DNA of 13,728 bases from JAABRU01 sp050180235 (lineage in GTDB: Bacteria; Desulfobacterota; Desulfobacteria; Desulfobacterales; Desulfococcaceae). This document shows positions 7,034 to 13,728 of the stretch, in pieces. The stretch is taken from assembly GCA_050180235.1 (NCBI GenBank), contig JBFXEJ010000139.1, positions 1 to 13,728 on the forward strand. The letters are read 5' to 3'. Positions within the stretch are counted from its first letter, which is position 1. Every line of letters starts with the position of its first letter. The notes beneath the pieces were generated by a model, which saw nothing but the letters and a program-made list of their open reading frames with translations, ran no database searches and was not told the DNA's origin. Made by a program: the position numbers and the translations under genes.

Positions 7034-9475
7034 TCATTCAAACAAAGGAAATTCCCTGTAAGCAAAGGTGTCAAACACCTCTGTCATGCTGAAGAAATGC
7101 GGATCAAAAGCCGGAGTTCCATCAGCATTCATAGCGATGAAACCGGATTCTCCCAGAGGGAACATGCTTTCAATGCGCACAGGGCCTTTAGATCCCATTT
7201 CCACACAATGAGCGTAGGTGGAACGCGAAGAGAAAGGCATGGCATGAACATCACCGATCATATCATGTTTGTAAACAATCTGCCCCCGTTTTCCTGTTCC
7301 CCAGGGACGGGTTCCCAGTTGTGCCAAAGCATTGTCCAAAGCAGTGACAATAATGGCAGAGGCAGTCTGGGGCGCATTTTCATCCGCCACATTCTGAAAC
7401 CAGTTGTAATTATTGACAATGGCTGAGGAGTCGCCGGAAAGCCCGTGCAGCATGGTATTGAAAAGAACCACAGGCGGCTGTTTTTCATAGGTTTCCTGCC
7501 CCAGTTCATCGGCAAAGGTCAGGCGGAGAACTTCCCGAATCCATGCATCGGAGAGCATCCACGCATCCGCGCGGTCAGTGCCGGCTGCCCATTGGGATGA
7601 TCCGCCATCCACAAAATGCCCGTCCCAGTTGTTCATAACAGCCAAAGCCATGATTCTTTCCATTGTGGAATCAGCCTGCACAGCAGCGGAAAATGCAGAG
7701 GAAACAAAAGCCCAGGGATTTCCGCCATCACCAAAGGAATCCGTGGAAGCGATATTGAGTGCCAAATCTCTTAGCTGTTCAAAACCCAGTTTTTCATGGG
7801 ATGCAAAATATTCCTCCAGCACATGCCCTCTGTGAAAGGGGCCGAAAGAGTAGAAAAGATTGTTATAGGAACTGATATAGTCCGCGCTGCTTTTGTTGTT
7901 CCAGCCTGTGTAATATCCTTTGACAGTGTTCCGATCTGAGGATCGGGACATGACATTGGCAGAATCCCATTCTGCAACCGCCACACCCGGCAGAAATCCC
8001 TGTGGAAAACGGTATTCCCCAACAGGACGGATCGGATCCCGTCCGGACATCCAGTATGCGATATTTCCGTCTCTGTCTGTATAACAGAAATGCTGACTGA
8101 CACCCACCCGGTCAATGGCTTTGCCGAAATCATCCATGCTTTCAGCGCGCGCCATATCCAGATACGCTCCAATGGTTTCAAATTCATAGCCCCGGTTGGC
8201 ATATTTCCATGCAATAATGGGATTTTCAGCGGATGGGGTATAGTCCGCGGGATTATAAGGCATGGGATTGATAACCGGGCCATGAGCAGTTTTGAAAACC
8301 GGAACTGTCACATCCGCACTGCCTGCGACTTTGACGGTTTCCATGCGATCCAAAGTCACGTCTGACTGATTTTCAATATAATAATCAGTGCCGTGCGTAT
8401 GTCCCACCTGCATGGACCAGGCATGATGGGGAGTACGTCCGATAACAATGCCGGGCAGTCCTGCTATGGTCATGCCGGAGATATTCAGTTCACCTGCCTG
8501 TATGGAACCTTCCAGAATAATGGAAGGTGTGGAAAAACCCATCTGAGGGCCGGAATAGAGAATGGGATTGCCGGATTCTGTCCGGTTTCCTGCCACCACC
8601 CAGGCATAACTGCCCATGCGCACATCCGCATTGATTTTTTTCAGACTCCGGGCAATCATGTTCTCCGTTTCTGCAAGCTGCGCGGAGACCTGCCTGAAAT
8701 CGGCTGTGATTTTTTCTCCGGCCTCTTTTCTTCCCCCGGTTCCGGATTTGGCTGTCAGCACCTCAGTTTCATGAATATAGGTAAGTGCCTGGGGATCATT
8801 GACCCATCTCAGGTCATTGAACATGGCCATACCCTGAACAGTTCCGAATACTGCCATCAGTTGACCGGCCAGAGCTGCATTGTCAATCTGTGCAGTTCCT
8901 CTGGAAGGCCCGCCTTCAGGATCAAAACTTCTCAGCATGGTTGCAGCCCAGGCCAGAACATCTGTCACCTTCCAGTCTTCCGGTGAAAAATTCAGTGCCT
9001 TGAACTCAAAGGGCAGAAGAGAGGAATCTGCCCGCACCTCCGCGATTCTGCGGTTGAAACCGGACACATATGCCTCGATTATGGTGCGGGTGTCTGCATT
9101 CAGTGCCTCAAATCCGGTCTGTAATTCAGCCTGGGAATAGCCGGTAATGCGCATATACACATCCGACTGCAGAAAATCTGATCCAAAAACCTCGGCCAGT
9201 CTTCCCTGTGCCCTCCGGCGGAAAGTCTCTGCCTGCCAGAGCCGATCCGTTGCCACCGCATAGCCCTGTGCTTCAAAGATATTGTAAAGAGTCGCATCCT
9301 CTGTTCCTGTGATGAACCAAACCCCTTTTTCATCACGGGAAGTCTCAACCGTTGTCACAGGTTCAAAACTGCTGTCGCTCGAACATCCTGACATAAAAGA
9401 CAGAAGAACGAAAGCCGCCATTGCCGCATAAACCTGTTTTTTCCCCAACATCTTCCATTTTCTGAAAAACATCAT
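7034..9475 (-). CDS. penicillin acylase family protein (Ntn hydrolase), probable lipoprotein
   Basis: I start at the ATG at 9475 (813 residues), because AAAGGAG lies five bases before it. A longer frame from 9550 has no such site and would bury the signal peptide. Residues 1-31 are a basic start, a hydrophobic stretch (VYAAMAAFVLLSFMSG) and Cys31 in MSGC followed by SSDSS, so a lipidated export signal is likely. The precursor should self-cleave before Ser289 (GSYAWVVAGN), the N-terminal nucleophile of the beta chain. GPQMGFSTP follows 20 residues later, as in penicillin G acylase. GWNNKSS puts Asn526 about 238 residues into the beta chain, near the oxyanion Asn B241. Such enzymes hydrolyse amides of penicillins, acyl-homoserine lactones or other N-acyl compounds; the substrate is not predictable. 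A 13-bp dyad (9494-9506) lies upstream, and the gene ends at its own terminator. Confidence 0.92.
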   Translation of the reverse strand: MMFFRKWKMLGKKQVYAAMAAFVLLSFMSGCSSDSSFEPVTTVETSRDEKGVWFITGTEDATLYNIFEAQGYAVATDRLWQAETFRRRAQGRLAEVFGSDFLQSDVYMRITGYSQAELQTGFEALNADTRTIIEAYVSGFNRRIAEVRADSSLLPFEFKALNFSPEDWKVTDVLAWAATMLRSFDPEGGPSRGTAQIDNAALAGQLMAVFGTVQGMAMFNDLRWVNDPQALTYIHETEVLTAKSGTGGRKEAGEKITADFRQVSAQLAETENMIARSLKKINADVRMGSYAWVVAGNRTESGNPILYSGPQMGFSTPSIILEGSIQAGELNISGMTIAGLPGIVIGRTPHHAWSMQVGHTHGTDYYIENQSDVTLDRMETVKVAGSADVTVPVFKTAHGPVINPMPYNPADYTPSAENPIIAWKYANRGYEFETIGAYLDMARAESMDDFGKAIDRVGVSQHFCYTDRDGNIAYWMSGRDPIRPVGEYRFPQGFLPGVAVAEWDSANVMSRSSDRNTVKGYYTGWNNKSSADYISSYNNLFYSFGPFHRGHVLEEYFASHEKLGFEQLRDLALNIASTDSFGDGGNPWAFVSSAFSAAVQADSTMERIMALAVMNNWDGHFVDGGSSQWAAGTDRADAWMLSDAWIREVLRLTFADELGQETYEKQPPVVLFNTMLHGLSGDSSAIVNNYNWFQNVADENAPQTASAIIVTALDNALAQLGTRPWGTGKRGQIVYKHDMIGDVHAMPFSSRSTYAHCVEMGSKGPVRIESMFPLGESGFIAMNADGTPAFDPHFFSMTEVFDTFAYREFPLFE

Positions 9476-9618
9476 TTTTTCTCCTTTGTGTTGAATGAAA
9501 TTCATTGATTTAAACTGTACTTCAATAATACATTTCGTCTGAAAATTCAAACAGAAAAAATGCCTGTGCGCAAATTTCCCACAGCCCTGTGTTTTTTCCC
9601 CATGTTTTTTTATCCCGG

Positions 9619-9647
9619 TTGACTTGCCTCTTTGCTTCTGCTATTTT
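9619..9647 (+). promoter_or_regulatory. sigma-70-like promoter ahead of the repeat pair and ndk
   Basis: TTGACT (9619-9624), a 17-base spacer and TATTTT (9642-9647) match the consensus at five and four of six positions. Transcription would begin at about 9654, the first base of the repeat pair, putting both repeats into the ndk leader. The gap 9476-9618 is AT-rich and otherwise holds only the penicillin-acylase leader. Confidence 0.5.
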
Positions 9648-9653
9648 AGTCCT

Positions 9654-9748
9654 AAAGTAGAACAAGCTTCCAGCTTGTTCATGAAACCCGGCACAAGCTT
9701 CCAGCTTGTTTATGAAACCCGGCACAAGCTGGAAGCTTGTGCTACTTT
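9654..9748. repeat. nested palindromic repeat, copy A (95 bp)
   Basis: The ends AAAGTAG-AA-CAAGCTTCCAGC and its reverse complement with CA for AA form 21-bp inverted repeats with one mismatch. Inside are further CAAGCT-TCC-AGCTTG hairpin units separated by TTCATGAAACCCGGCA or TTTATGAAACCCGGCA. The element is thus about three small palindromes inside one large one. Open frames across it are low-complexity artefacts, not genes. Resembles dispersed REP-like palindromes; a count of genomic copies would settle this. Confidence 0.8.
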
Positions 9749-9755
9749 TTATTTT

Positions 9756-9851
9756 AAAGTAGAACAGGCTTCCATCTTGTTTTATGGAACAGGCACAAGC
9801 TTTCAGTTTGTTTTATGAAACCCGGCACAGGCTGGAAGCTTGTGCTACTTT
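9756..9851. repeat. nested palindromic repeat, copy B (96 bp)
   Basis: Same orientation and layout as copy A, seven bases after it. It begins AAAGTAGAACAGGCTTCC and ends GGAAGCTTGTGCTACTTT. Internal units are more diverged (CTTCCATCTTG, CTTTCAGTTTG), yet ATGAAACCCGGCACA is kept. The divergence suggests that copy B is older, or that copy A has been homogenised. Confidence 0.8.
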
Positions 9852-9867
9852 TATTTCCGATTATAAT
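9840..9867 (+). promoter_or_regulatory. possible second ndk promoter using the repeat end
   Basis: TATAAT at 9862-9867 is a perfect -10 box. TTGTGC at 9840-9845, inside the right end of repeat copy B, sits 16 bases before it and could serve as a weak -35. A start near 9874 would leave a short leader before the ATG at 9891. Confidence 0.4.
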
Positions 9868-9890
9868 TTCACAGATTACAGAAAGGATAA

Positions 9891-10319
9891 ATGAAAAATC
9901 TTATGGAAAGAACATTGTCAATTGTAAAACCCGATGGCGTGGCACGGGGACTGATTGGAGAAGTGGTGGGACGTTTTGAAAAGGCCGGGATTAAAATCGC
10001 GGCCATGAAACTGATTCACATGACAAAAAAACAGGCGCAGGGATTTTATGCAGTGCATAAGGAAAGGCCTTTTTTTGAGACTCTGACAGAATTCATGTCC
10101 TCCGGCCCCTGTCTGGTCATGGTGTTGCAGGGCGAAAATGTGATTGCGAAAAACCGGGAACTCATGGGCGCGACCAATTACAAAAACGCGGCTCCCGGAA
10201 CCATCCGCGCCGATTTTGCACGGGACATTGAGAAAAACATTGTTCACGGCTCTGACGCGCCTGAAACAGCGGCTTTTGAGATCGGATATTTCTTCAACAG
10301 CTTTGAAATTGTTGGATAA
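9891..10319 (+). CDS. ndk: nucleoside diphosphate kinase
   Basis: The 142-residue protein is full length for the family (E. coli Ndk has 143). It transfers the terminal phosphate of ATP to nucleoside diphosphates through a phospho-histidine. Seen directly: TLSIVKPDGV at 8-17 with the conserved Lys13, the RELMGATN block at 89-96, PGTIRADFA at 102-110 and the active-site His119 in NIVHGSDA. The ATG at 9891 has AAAGGA three bases upstream; ATG at 9903 (MERTLSIVK) would also fit family N-termini but has no ribosome site. The TAA stop overlaps the trmJ ATG by one base, so both genes are likely one transcript with coupled translation. The leader holds two palindromic repeats. Confidence 0.97.
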   Translation: MKNLMERTLSIVKPDGVARGLIGEVVGRFEKAGIKIAAMKLIHMTKKQAQGFYAVHKERPFFETLTEFMSSGPCLVMVLQGENVIAKNRELMGATNYKNAAPGTIRADFARDIEKNIVHGSDAPETAAFEIGYFFNSFEIVG

Positions 10320-11113
10320 TGGCTGACAAAATCCGGCTGGAAAATATAGCGGTTGTCCTGCATCAGCCCCGGTTTTCCGAAAATATCGGGGCTGCTGCAC
10401 GGGCCATGCGAAATATGGGCATCCATCGACTGATTGTGGTTGATCCCTATATGTACAATCAGGAACGGGTGCTGACCATGTCCACCCATGCTGCTGCGGA
10501 TGTGGTGGAAAGCATGGAAATGTATGAAAATCTGGCAGAAGCTCTTGGCCCGTTTCAGTATGTGGTGGGAACTACGGCCCGTGTCGGGGGGCAGCGGGTG
10601 CTGAACACTCCGCCCCGCATGGCCCGGCAACTGATTCCCATATCGCAGGAAAACAGCATTGCCCTGGTATTCGGCAGAGAAGATCGGGGACTTTCCAATG
10701 AAGATCTGCGTTTCTGCCATTCCCTGGTCAATATTCCCACTGCGGAATTTTCCTCTCTCAATCTAGCGCAGGCTGTGATGGTTATGTGCTATGAACTTTT
10801 CACTGCCACATTGGAGGAGGAAAAACCTTTTGCCCCGCGCTTGGCAGGCCGTTTTGAACTGGACGGCATGTATGAGGATCTCAGAGACGTGCTGGTAAAA
10901 ATCTCTTATGTCAATCCGGAAAATCCGGATTACTGGATGAACCATATCCGCAATTTTTTCACCCGCATTCAGCTTAGGGCCAGGGAAGTCAGCATTATCC
11001 GGGGGCTGATCCGGCAGATCAGATGGTACGGGGAAAAGCGGTACAGTGAAGGCCGCCGGGACTCTGCTGCTGAGAATACAGAATATATTGAATTTACAGA
11101 TAAAAAAAATTAA
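10319..11113 (+). CDS. trmJ: TrmJ-like tRNA 2'-O-methyltransferase (SpoU/SPOUT family)
   Basis: This 264-residue protein has the three SpoU motifs. Motif 1 is FSENIGAAARAMRNMG (19-34), motif 2 ALVFGREDRGLSNEDL (115-130), and motif 3 the IPTAEFSSLNLAQAVMVMCYE block (139-159), with the SAM-binding knot. Family knowledge: TrmJ methylates the ribose of residue 32 in the anticodon loop of several tRNAs. Motif 3 (SSLNLAQAV) and the helical C-terminal tail after residue 170 are TrmJ-like and argue against the shorter TrmL and the rRNA enzyme RlmB, which has an extra N-terminal domain. The start uses the ATG in TAATG at the ndk stop. Target specificity is inferred by family only. Confidence 0.88.
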   Translation: MADKIRLENIAVVLHQPRFSENIGAAARAMRNMGIHRLIVVDPYMYNQERVLTMSTHAAADVVESMEMYENLAEALGPFQYVVGTTARVGGQRVLNTPPRMARQLIPISQENSIALVFGREDRGLSNEDLRFCHSLVNIPTAEFSSLNLAQAVMVMCYELFTATLEEEKPFAPRLAGRFELDGMYEDLRDVLVKISYVNPENPDYWMNHIRNFFTRIQLRAREVSIIRGLIRQIRWYGEKRYSEGRRDSAAENTEYIEFTDKKN

Positions 11114-11169
11114 TATTCTGCAAGTGGACAATTTTGGGATAGTGGGTCAGATCAGTTGGTTCTGAAATT

Positions 11170-11230
11170 CCCATCCCCCGGCGGGATGGGTCATGGGAGG
11201 GGGAAACCTCCCTGAATTTATACATTTTTT
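11170..11230 (+). terminator. tandem hairpins after trmJ, probable transcription end
   Basis: CCCATCCC/GGGATGGG (11170-11177 with 11183-11190) and GGGAGG/CCTCCC (11195-11200 with 11207-11212) are two perfect stems. They are followed by AATTTATACATTTTTT. The T-run begins about 12 bases after the second stem, so the fit to a classic terminator is imperfect. Confidence 0.4.
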
Positions 11231-11249
11231 CCACCATCCCCCCGCCCCT

Positions 11250-11274
11250 CTCTCAGGGGAGGGGAGAGTTTTTT
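11250..11274 (+). terminator. possible second terminator after trmJ
   Basis: CTCTC (11250-11254) can pair with GAGAG (11264-11268), directly followed by six T (11269-11274). A competing stem, CCCCT/AGGGG, overlaps it. The region is low-complexity C/T then G/A rich. Confidence 0.35.
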
Positions 11275-11291
11275 CCTCCTCATCAGCCGGT

Positions 11292-11321
11292 TTGACCCTC
11301 TGCCAATTTTGGAAATACAGA
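11292..11321 (+). promoter_or_regulatory. weak candidate promoter for the acylphosphatase gene
   Basis: TTGACC (11292-11297) matches the -35 consensus at five of six positions. The best -10 at an 18-base spacing is only TACAGA. The call rests mainly on the -35 box and on the need for a promoter after the trmJ terminators. Confidence 0.25.
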
Positions 11322-11377
11322 TTCATTAATTTTTTATGACAAACTCACGTCATTATTGGCATTCAGGGAGGTCAGCC

Positions 11378-11662
11378 ATGACAGAAAAAAAACTCAGAAC
11401 CCATGTGATTATCAGCGGCAGGGTGCAGGGCGTCTGCTTCAGGGCAGAAACACAGAGAGCAGCGCAATATTACGGTGTGACCGGATGGGTGCGGAACAAA
11501 AATGACGGAACAGTGGAAGCCGTATTTGAGGGGACTGAGAACAACATTGTTTCCATGCTGGAATGGTGCAAAAAAGGACCTTCGCGATCATTGGTGGAAA
11601 AAACAGATGTGAGCTGGGAGGATTACACAGGCCAGTTCAGTCAGTTCAGAATTGCCTGGTGA
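11378..11662 (+). CDS. acylphosphatase
   Basis: The protein is 94 residues, the normal acylphosphatase size. It hydrolyses acyl phosphates such as 1,3-bisphosphoglycerate or acetyl phosphate in the cytosol. Both family signatures are present: GRVQGVCFR at about 14-22, whose final Arg binds phosphate, and GWVRNKNDGTVEAVFEG at about 36-52, whose Asn (VRN) orients the catalytic water. I start at 11378 because GGAGG lies six bases before this ATG; the upstream in-frame ATG at 11336 would add 14 residues outside the family fold. It stands alone between terminators and converges on the HU gene. Confidence 0.94.
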   Translation: MTEKKLRTHVIISGRVQGVCFRAETQRAAQYYGVTGWVRNKNDGTVEAVFEGTENNIVSMLEWCKKGPSRSLVEKTDVSWEDYTGQFSQFRIAW

Positions 11663-11705
11663 AAAAAGGCGCTCCGCATCAGCAATGCCGAACGCCTCAT
11701 CTTTT
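11662..11705. terminator. bidirectional terminator between acylphosphatase and HU genes
   Basis: An imperfect hairpin, GGCGCTCCGCAT with ATGCCGAACGCC (11668-11696; ten of twelve pairs), is flanked by AAAAAA on the left and CTTTTTC on the right. It can end transcripts from both convergent genes. Confidence 0.6.
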
Positions 11706-11733
11706 TCAGCAGAATGAAATCATTAGTCTGGAA

Positions 11734-12006
11734 TCAGACAGCATCTTTGAGCTTCTTGCCGGGTTTGAACTTTACCACATTGCAGGCCTTAATTTTAATC
11801 TCTTCGCCGGTCTGGGGATTGCGTCCCTTGCGGGCTTTGCGGCGGACCTTTGAAAAAGTGCCGAATCCCACCAAAGTGACCTTACCTTCTTTCTTCTTCA
11901 GAGCCTCAATGATGCCATCCATGAAAGAGTCCAATGCCTTTGCAGCAGCGGCTTTGGTAATTCCTGTGTTTTCTGCCATTTTTTCAACCAGTTCCGATTT
12001 TGTCAC
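11734..12006 (-). CDS. hup: HU/IHF-family histone-like DNA-binding protein
   Basis: Read from the GTG at 12004-12006 the protein has 90 residues, exactly HU size, and starts VTKSELVEKMAENTG like other HU proteins (first residue Met in the cell). A longer frame from an ATG at 12069 adds 21 residues with no family match. Helices fill residues 3-40. The DNA-binding arm, GFGTFSKVRRKARKGRNPQTG at 47-67, carries the intercalating Pro64, and the C-terminus VVKFKPGKKLKDAV is canonical. It bends and compacts DNA as a dimer. Ribosome site AAGGA precedes the GTG closely. It is separated from ftsY by 187 bases with its own candidate promoter. HU rather than IHF is likely, but the sequence alone does not fully decide. 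Confidence 0.94.
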   Translation of the reverse strand: MTKSELVEKMAENTGITKAAAAKALDSFMDGIIEALKKKEGKVTLVGFGTFSKVRRKARKGRNPQTGEEIKIKACNVVKFKPGKKLKDAV

Positions 12007-12065
12007 TGTTCCTTCCCCCTTGTGTTGAGTTGTCAGATTCCTGCCATCATGGCCTTTTTTTAAGG

Positions 12066-12094
12066 TCAATACAGGACATTATTTTCAATGTCAA
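12066..12094 (-). promoter_or_regulatory. candidate HU promoter with embedded dyad
   Basis: On the minus strand TTGACA (12089-12094) is a perfect -35 box. A 17-base spacer leads to TATTGA (12066-12071), a poor -10. A perfect inverted repeat, GACATT/AATGTC (12075-12080 with 12087-12092), lies across the -35 and spacer, as an operator might. Confidence 0.45.
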
Positions 12095-12193
12095 TATAAA
12101 TCCGCATGTATCAAGAGTTTTTTTGTTTTTTCCGCTGTCAGTCCCTTTTTTTACAGGGATCGGCAGGCCAGTTTGTCATAAAAACCTTTTGTA

Positions 12194-13294
12194 TCAACTG
12201 AAGAGAGCATCCGTAAACCGGACCGGATCAAACCGCTGCAAATCATCCACCTGCTCACCGACTCCTATGTAACATAAGGGAATATTCAAAGTATCACAGA
12301 TGCTTATAACAACGCCTCCTTTGGCTGTTCCATCCAGTTTGGTCAGAATGAGACCGGTAATCCCCATTGCTTCATTGAACATACGGGCCTGGGACAGGGC
12401 ATTCTGTCCGGTCGTGGCATCCAAAATCAGCAGGGTTTCATGGGGCGCATCCGGAATCACCTTTTCCACGGCCCTGCGGATTTTTTTCAGTTCCTCCATC
12501 AGGTTCACCTTGGTATGAAGCCTTCCGGCAGTATCCACTATCACAATATCTTTTCCGCGGGCCACAGCAGCTTCCACAGCATCAAAGGCCACTGCCGCGG
12601 GATCCGCATTATCCCGGTGTTTCACAATGTCAGCCCCGGCTCTTTCAGCCCATATGACCAGTTGCTCCACAGCCGCCGCCCGAAAGGTGTCTGCCGCGGC
12701 CACCAGCACCTTTTTCCCCTCACTGGCAAAACGTGCTGCCAGTTTTCCGATGGTTGTGGTTTTCCCCACCCCGTTGACCCCGATGACCATAATCACATGG
12801 GGGTTATGCCTGTTTTCCGGAGCAGTATCAGGAGTTTTCATGAGTTCACGGATTTCTGCTTTCAGCACCTGTTTCAGTTCTGCTGCATTGGAAATTTTGG
12901 AAGATTTTTTTCCCACTTTTTCCATCAGTTTCATGGTGGTCTGAACTCCCATGTCTGATGTGATCAGCAGTTCCTCAATCTCTTCCAGCAGATCCGCATC
13001 CATTTTTCTTTTGCCCCGGAACAGATCATCAATATCTGTGGTCAGCACTTCACGGGTCTTGGAAAGCCCTTTTTTCAGACGGCTGAACAGGCCTCCGGAT
13101 TTGTCCCTGTCTGATTTTATATCAGACTTTGTTTCGGGTTTTGTCTCAGGAGTTGGATCATCCGTTGCATCCTCTTTCCATTTCTCCGTTGCGGAGACAG
13201 ATTTTTTATCCTCAGATTCCGGCATTAACTGCTCCGTCTGCGGTGATTCTTCCACTGTATCCTGCTTTTTATTCTTTCTGCCAAACCAGGCCAT
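12194..13294 (-). CDS. ftsY: signal recognition particle receptor FtsY
   Basis: This 366-residue SRP-receptor GTPase docks ribosome-SRP complexes at the inner membrane. Residues 1-65 are the charged, low-complexity A region, starting with MAWFGRKNKK, whose aromatic/basic start can bind lipid. The N domain spans about 70-155. The G domain carries the P-loop GVNGVGKTT (172-180), DTFRAAA (202-208), DTAGR (254-258) and TKLDGTAKGG (318-327). The C-terminus, GVGEQVDDLQRFDP, is the classic FtsY ending. I use the ATG at 13294, which has GGGAGG nine bases upstream; the frame stays open further upstream only through the Rpn fragment in another frame. It starts 19 bases after that fragment, so it may be transcribed with it. 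Confidence 0.97.
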   Translation of the reverse strand: MAWFGRKNKKQDTVEESPQTEQLMPESEDKKSVSATEKWKEDATDDPTPETKPETKSDIKSDRDKSGGLFSRLKKGLSKTREVLTTDIDDLFRGKRKMDADLLEEIEELLITSDMGVQTTMKLMEKVGKKSSKISNAAELKQVLKAEIRELMKTPDTAPENRHNPHVIMVIGVNGVGKTTTIGKLAARFASEGKKVLVAAADTFRAAAVEQLVIWAERAGADIVKHRDNADPAAVAFDAVEAAVARGKDIVIVDTAGRLHTKVNLMEELKKIRRAVEKVIPDAPHETLLILDATTGQNALSQARMFNEAMGITGLILTKLDGTAKGGVVISICDTLNIPLCYIGVGEQVDDLQRFDPVRFTDALFS

Positions 13295-13313
13295 TACATC
13301 AATCCTCCCTGTA

Positions 13314-13553
13314 TTATTTTTCCGTTTTCCGGATGCCAAAAACCTCTTCCAAAGAGGCAGCATCCAGAATGCGGTCACTCCAGATTTCCAAATCCTTCCG
13401 GTCAGCATTTTCCATGCGGTTTTGCGCCCATGCCGGTATCTGCCGGAAACGCCGGACAAGCTGGCGTTTCAGCATTGCCAGTTCTCCCTGAGAAATTCCC
13501 TGAAGAAATCCCTGCTGAATGCCTTCCTCACGCGCCATCGTCATCAGACCCAT
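13314..13553 (-). pseudogene. truncated Rpn-family/DUF4351-type protein, C-terminal piece only
   Basis: The 79-residue frame consists only of a glutamine-rich helix (EEGIQQGFLQGISQGELAML) and a C-terminal domain of the kind found at the end of Rpn recombination-promoting nuclease/putative transposase proteins (DUF4351-like: LVRRFRQIPAWAQNRMENAD, then LEIWSDRILDAASLEEVFG). The PD-(D/E)XK nuclease part is absent. A GAGGG site four bases before the ATG means a short product could still be made. Its last 53 codons repeat the piece just upstream at a 254-bp offset, so it probably arose by tandem duplication and deletion of the front half. Function, if any, is unknown. Confidence 0.65.
13338..13357 (-). 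terminator. terminator-like hairpin inside the Rpn fragment, before ftsY
   Basis: On the minus strand CCTCTT-TGG-AAGAGG is followed at once by TTTTT. It ends about 45 bases before the ftsY ATG. It also encodes part of AASLEEVF, so the pattern may be chance. The corresponding place in the upstream copy has a much weaker stem. Confidence 0.3.
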
Positions 13554-13567
13554 AATTCCCTCACTGT

Positions 13568-13728
13568 CTATTTTCCTGCATTCCGGATGCCAAAGACCTC
13601 CTCCACAGAAGAGGCATCCAGAATGCGGTCACTCCAGAGTTCCAGATCTTTCCGATCTGCATTTTCCATGCGGCTCTGTGCCCATGCCGGGATCTGCCGG
13701 AAACGCCGGACAAGAAGACGTTTCAGCA
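13568..13728 (-). CDS. Rpn-family/DUF4351-type protein, C-terminal end (gene cut by the window edge)
   Basis: Only the last ~53 codons are visible, ending at TAG (13568-13570). The reading, LLVRRFRQIPAWAQSRMENAD ... LWSDRILDASSVEEVFGIRNAGK, is about 85% identical to the downstream fragment (eight differences over 52 residues by eye). Whether a full N-terminal nuclease domain precedes it cannot be seen. It ends 14 bases before the ATG of the truncated copy. Confidence 0.7.
   Translation of the reverse strand, partial: LKRLLVRRFRQIPAWAQSRMENADRKDLELWSDRILDASSVEEVFGIRNAGK

Larger units (their letters stand above)
13314..13728. repeat. 254-bp-period tandem duplication
   Basis: Bases 13314-13474 and 13568-13728 align without gaps from stop codon to window edge. 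By eye they are roughly 85% identical, with blocks such as CATCCAGAATGCGGTCACTC and TGCCGGAAACGCCGGACAAG unchanged. The repeat may continue beyond the window. Confidence 0.8.

Noticed and set aside
9522..9818. Open frames across the palindromic repeats, with peptides like NKLEACA and QAGSLF
   Set aside because: The peptides simply translate the AAGCTTCCAGCTTG repeat units. They lack ribosome sites and domain features, and such frames are typical spurious annotations.
9654..9851. CRISPR-like array
   Set aside because: Only two long units with internal palindromes and no unique spacers of uniform length; no cas genes nearby.
12110..12180. Hairpin TCCCT/AGGGA beyond the ftsY stop as an ftsY terminator
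   Set aside because: On the minus strand it is followed by A-rich rather than T-rich sequence and the stem has mismatches.

Overview
The window looks like chromosomal DNA of a Gram-negative bacterium of moderate GC. The gene families and repeat style (FecR/TPR-barrel surface proteins, Rpn/DUF4351 fragments, AAGCTTCCAGCTTG palindromes) fit a sulfate-reducer-like Desulfobacterota genome, perhaps Desulfobacterales. That assignment is an inference from protein style; there is no rRNA or other marker here. Most of the window is housekeeping or envelope genes. I do not see an obvious new defence or biosynthetic system. The unusual material is mainly in the intergenic DNA and in the cell-surface genes.

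Left block, minus strand (4299 down to 254): a TPR/outer-membrane beta-barrel protein and a FecR-domain periplasmic protein are tightly coupled, because the stop codon of the first lies in the ribosome binding site of the second. They are followed by a class II (FucA-type) aldolase and a zinc-ribbon membrane protein with an HExxH motif that overlap by 4 bases. Upstream of the barrel gene are a 27-bp dyad and a 114-bp MITE-like element with 22-bp terminal inverted repeats and a 5-bp target duplication.

Middle block, minus strand: a Uup-type ABC-F ATPase (4621-6411), a 0.6-kb noncoding stretch carrying three perfect inverted repeats plus a strong terminator, and a lipoprotein-type penicillin-acylase-family hydrolase (7034-9475).

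Right block: on the plus strand, a promoter followed by two copies of a ~95-bp nested palindromic repeat leads into ndk, which overlaps a trmJ-like tRNA methyltransferase gene by one base (TAATG). A separate acylphosphatase gene follows. It converges on an HU-family DNA-binding gene across a shared terminator. HU and ftsY are on the minus strand. Upstream of ftsY lie two tandem C-terminal pieces of an Rpn/DUF4351 protein, repeated with a 254-bp period; one runs off the window edge.

On cooperation between genes: the FecR and TPR-barrel proteins probably act together at the outer membrane, and ndk-trmJ is probably one transcript. The remaining genes look like independent housekeeping units.
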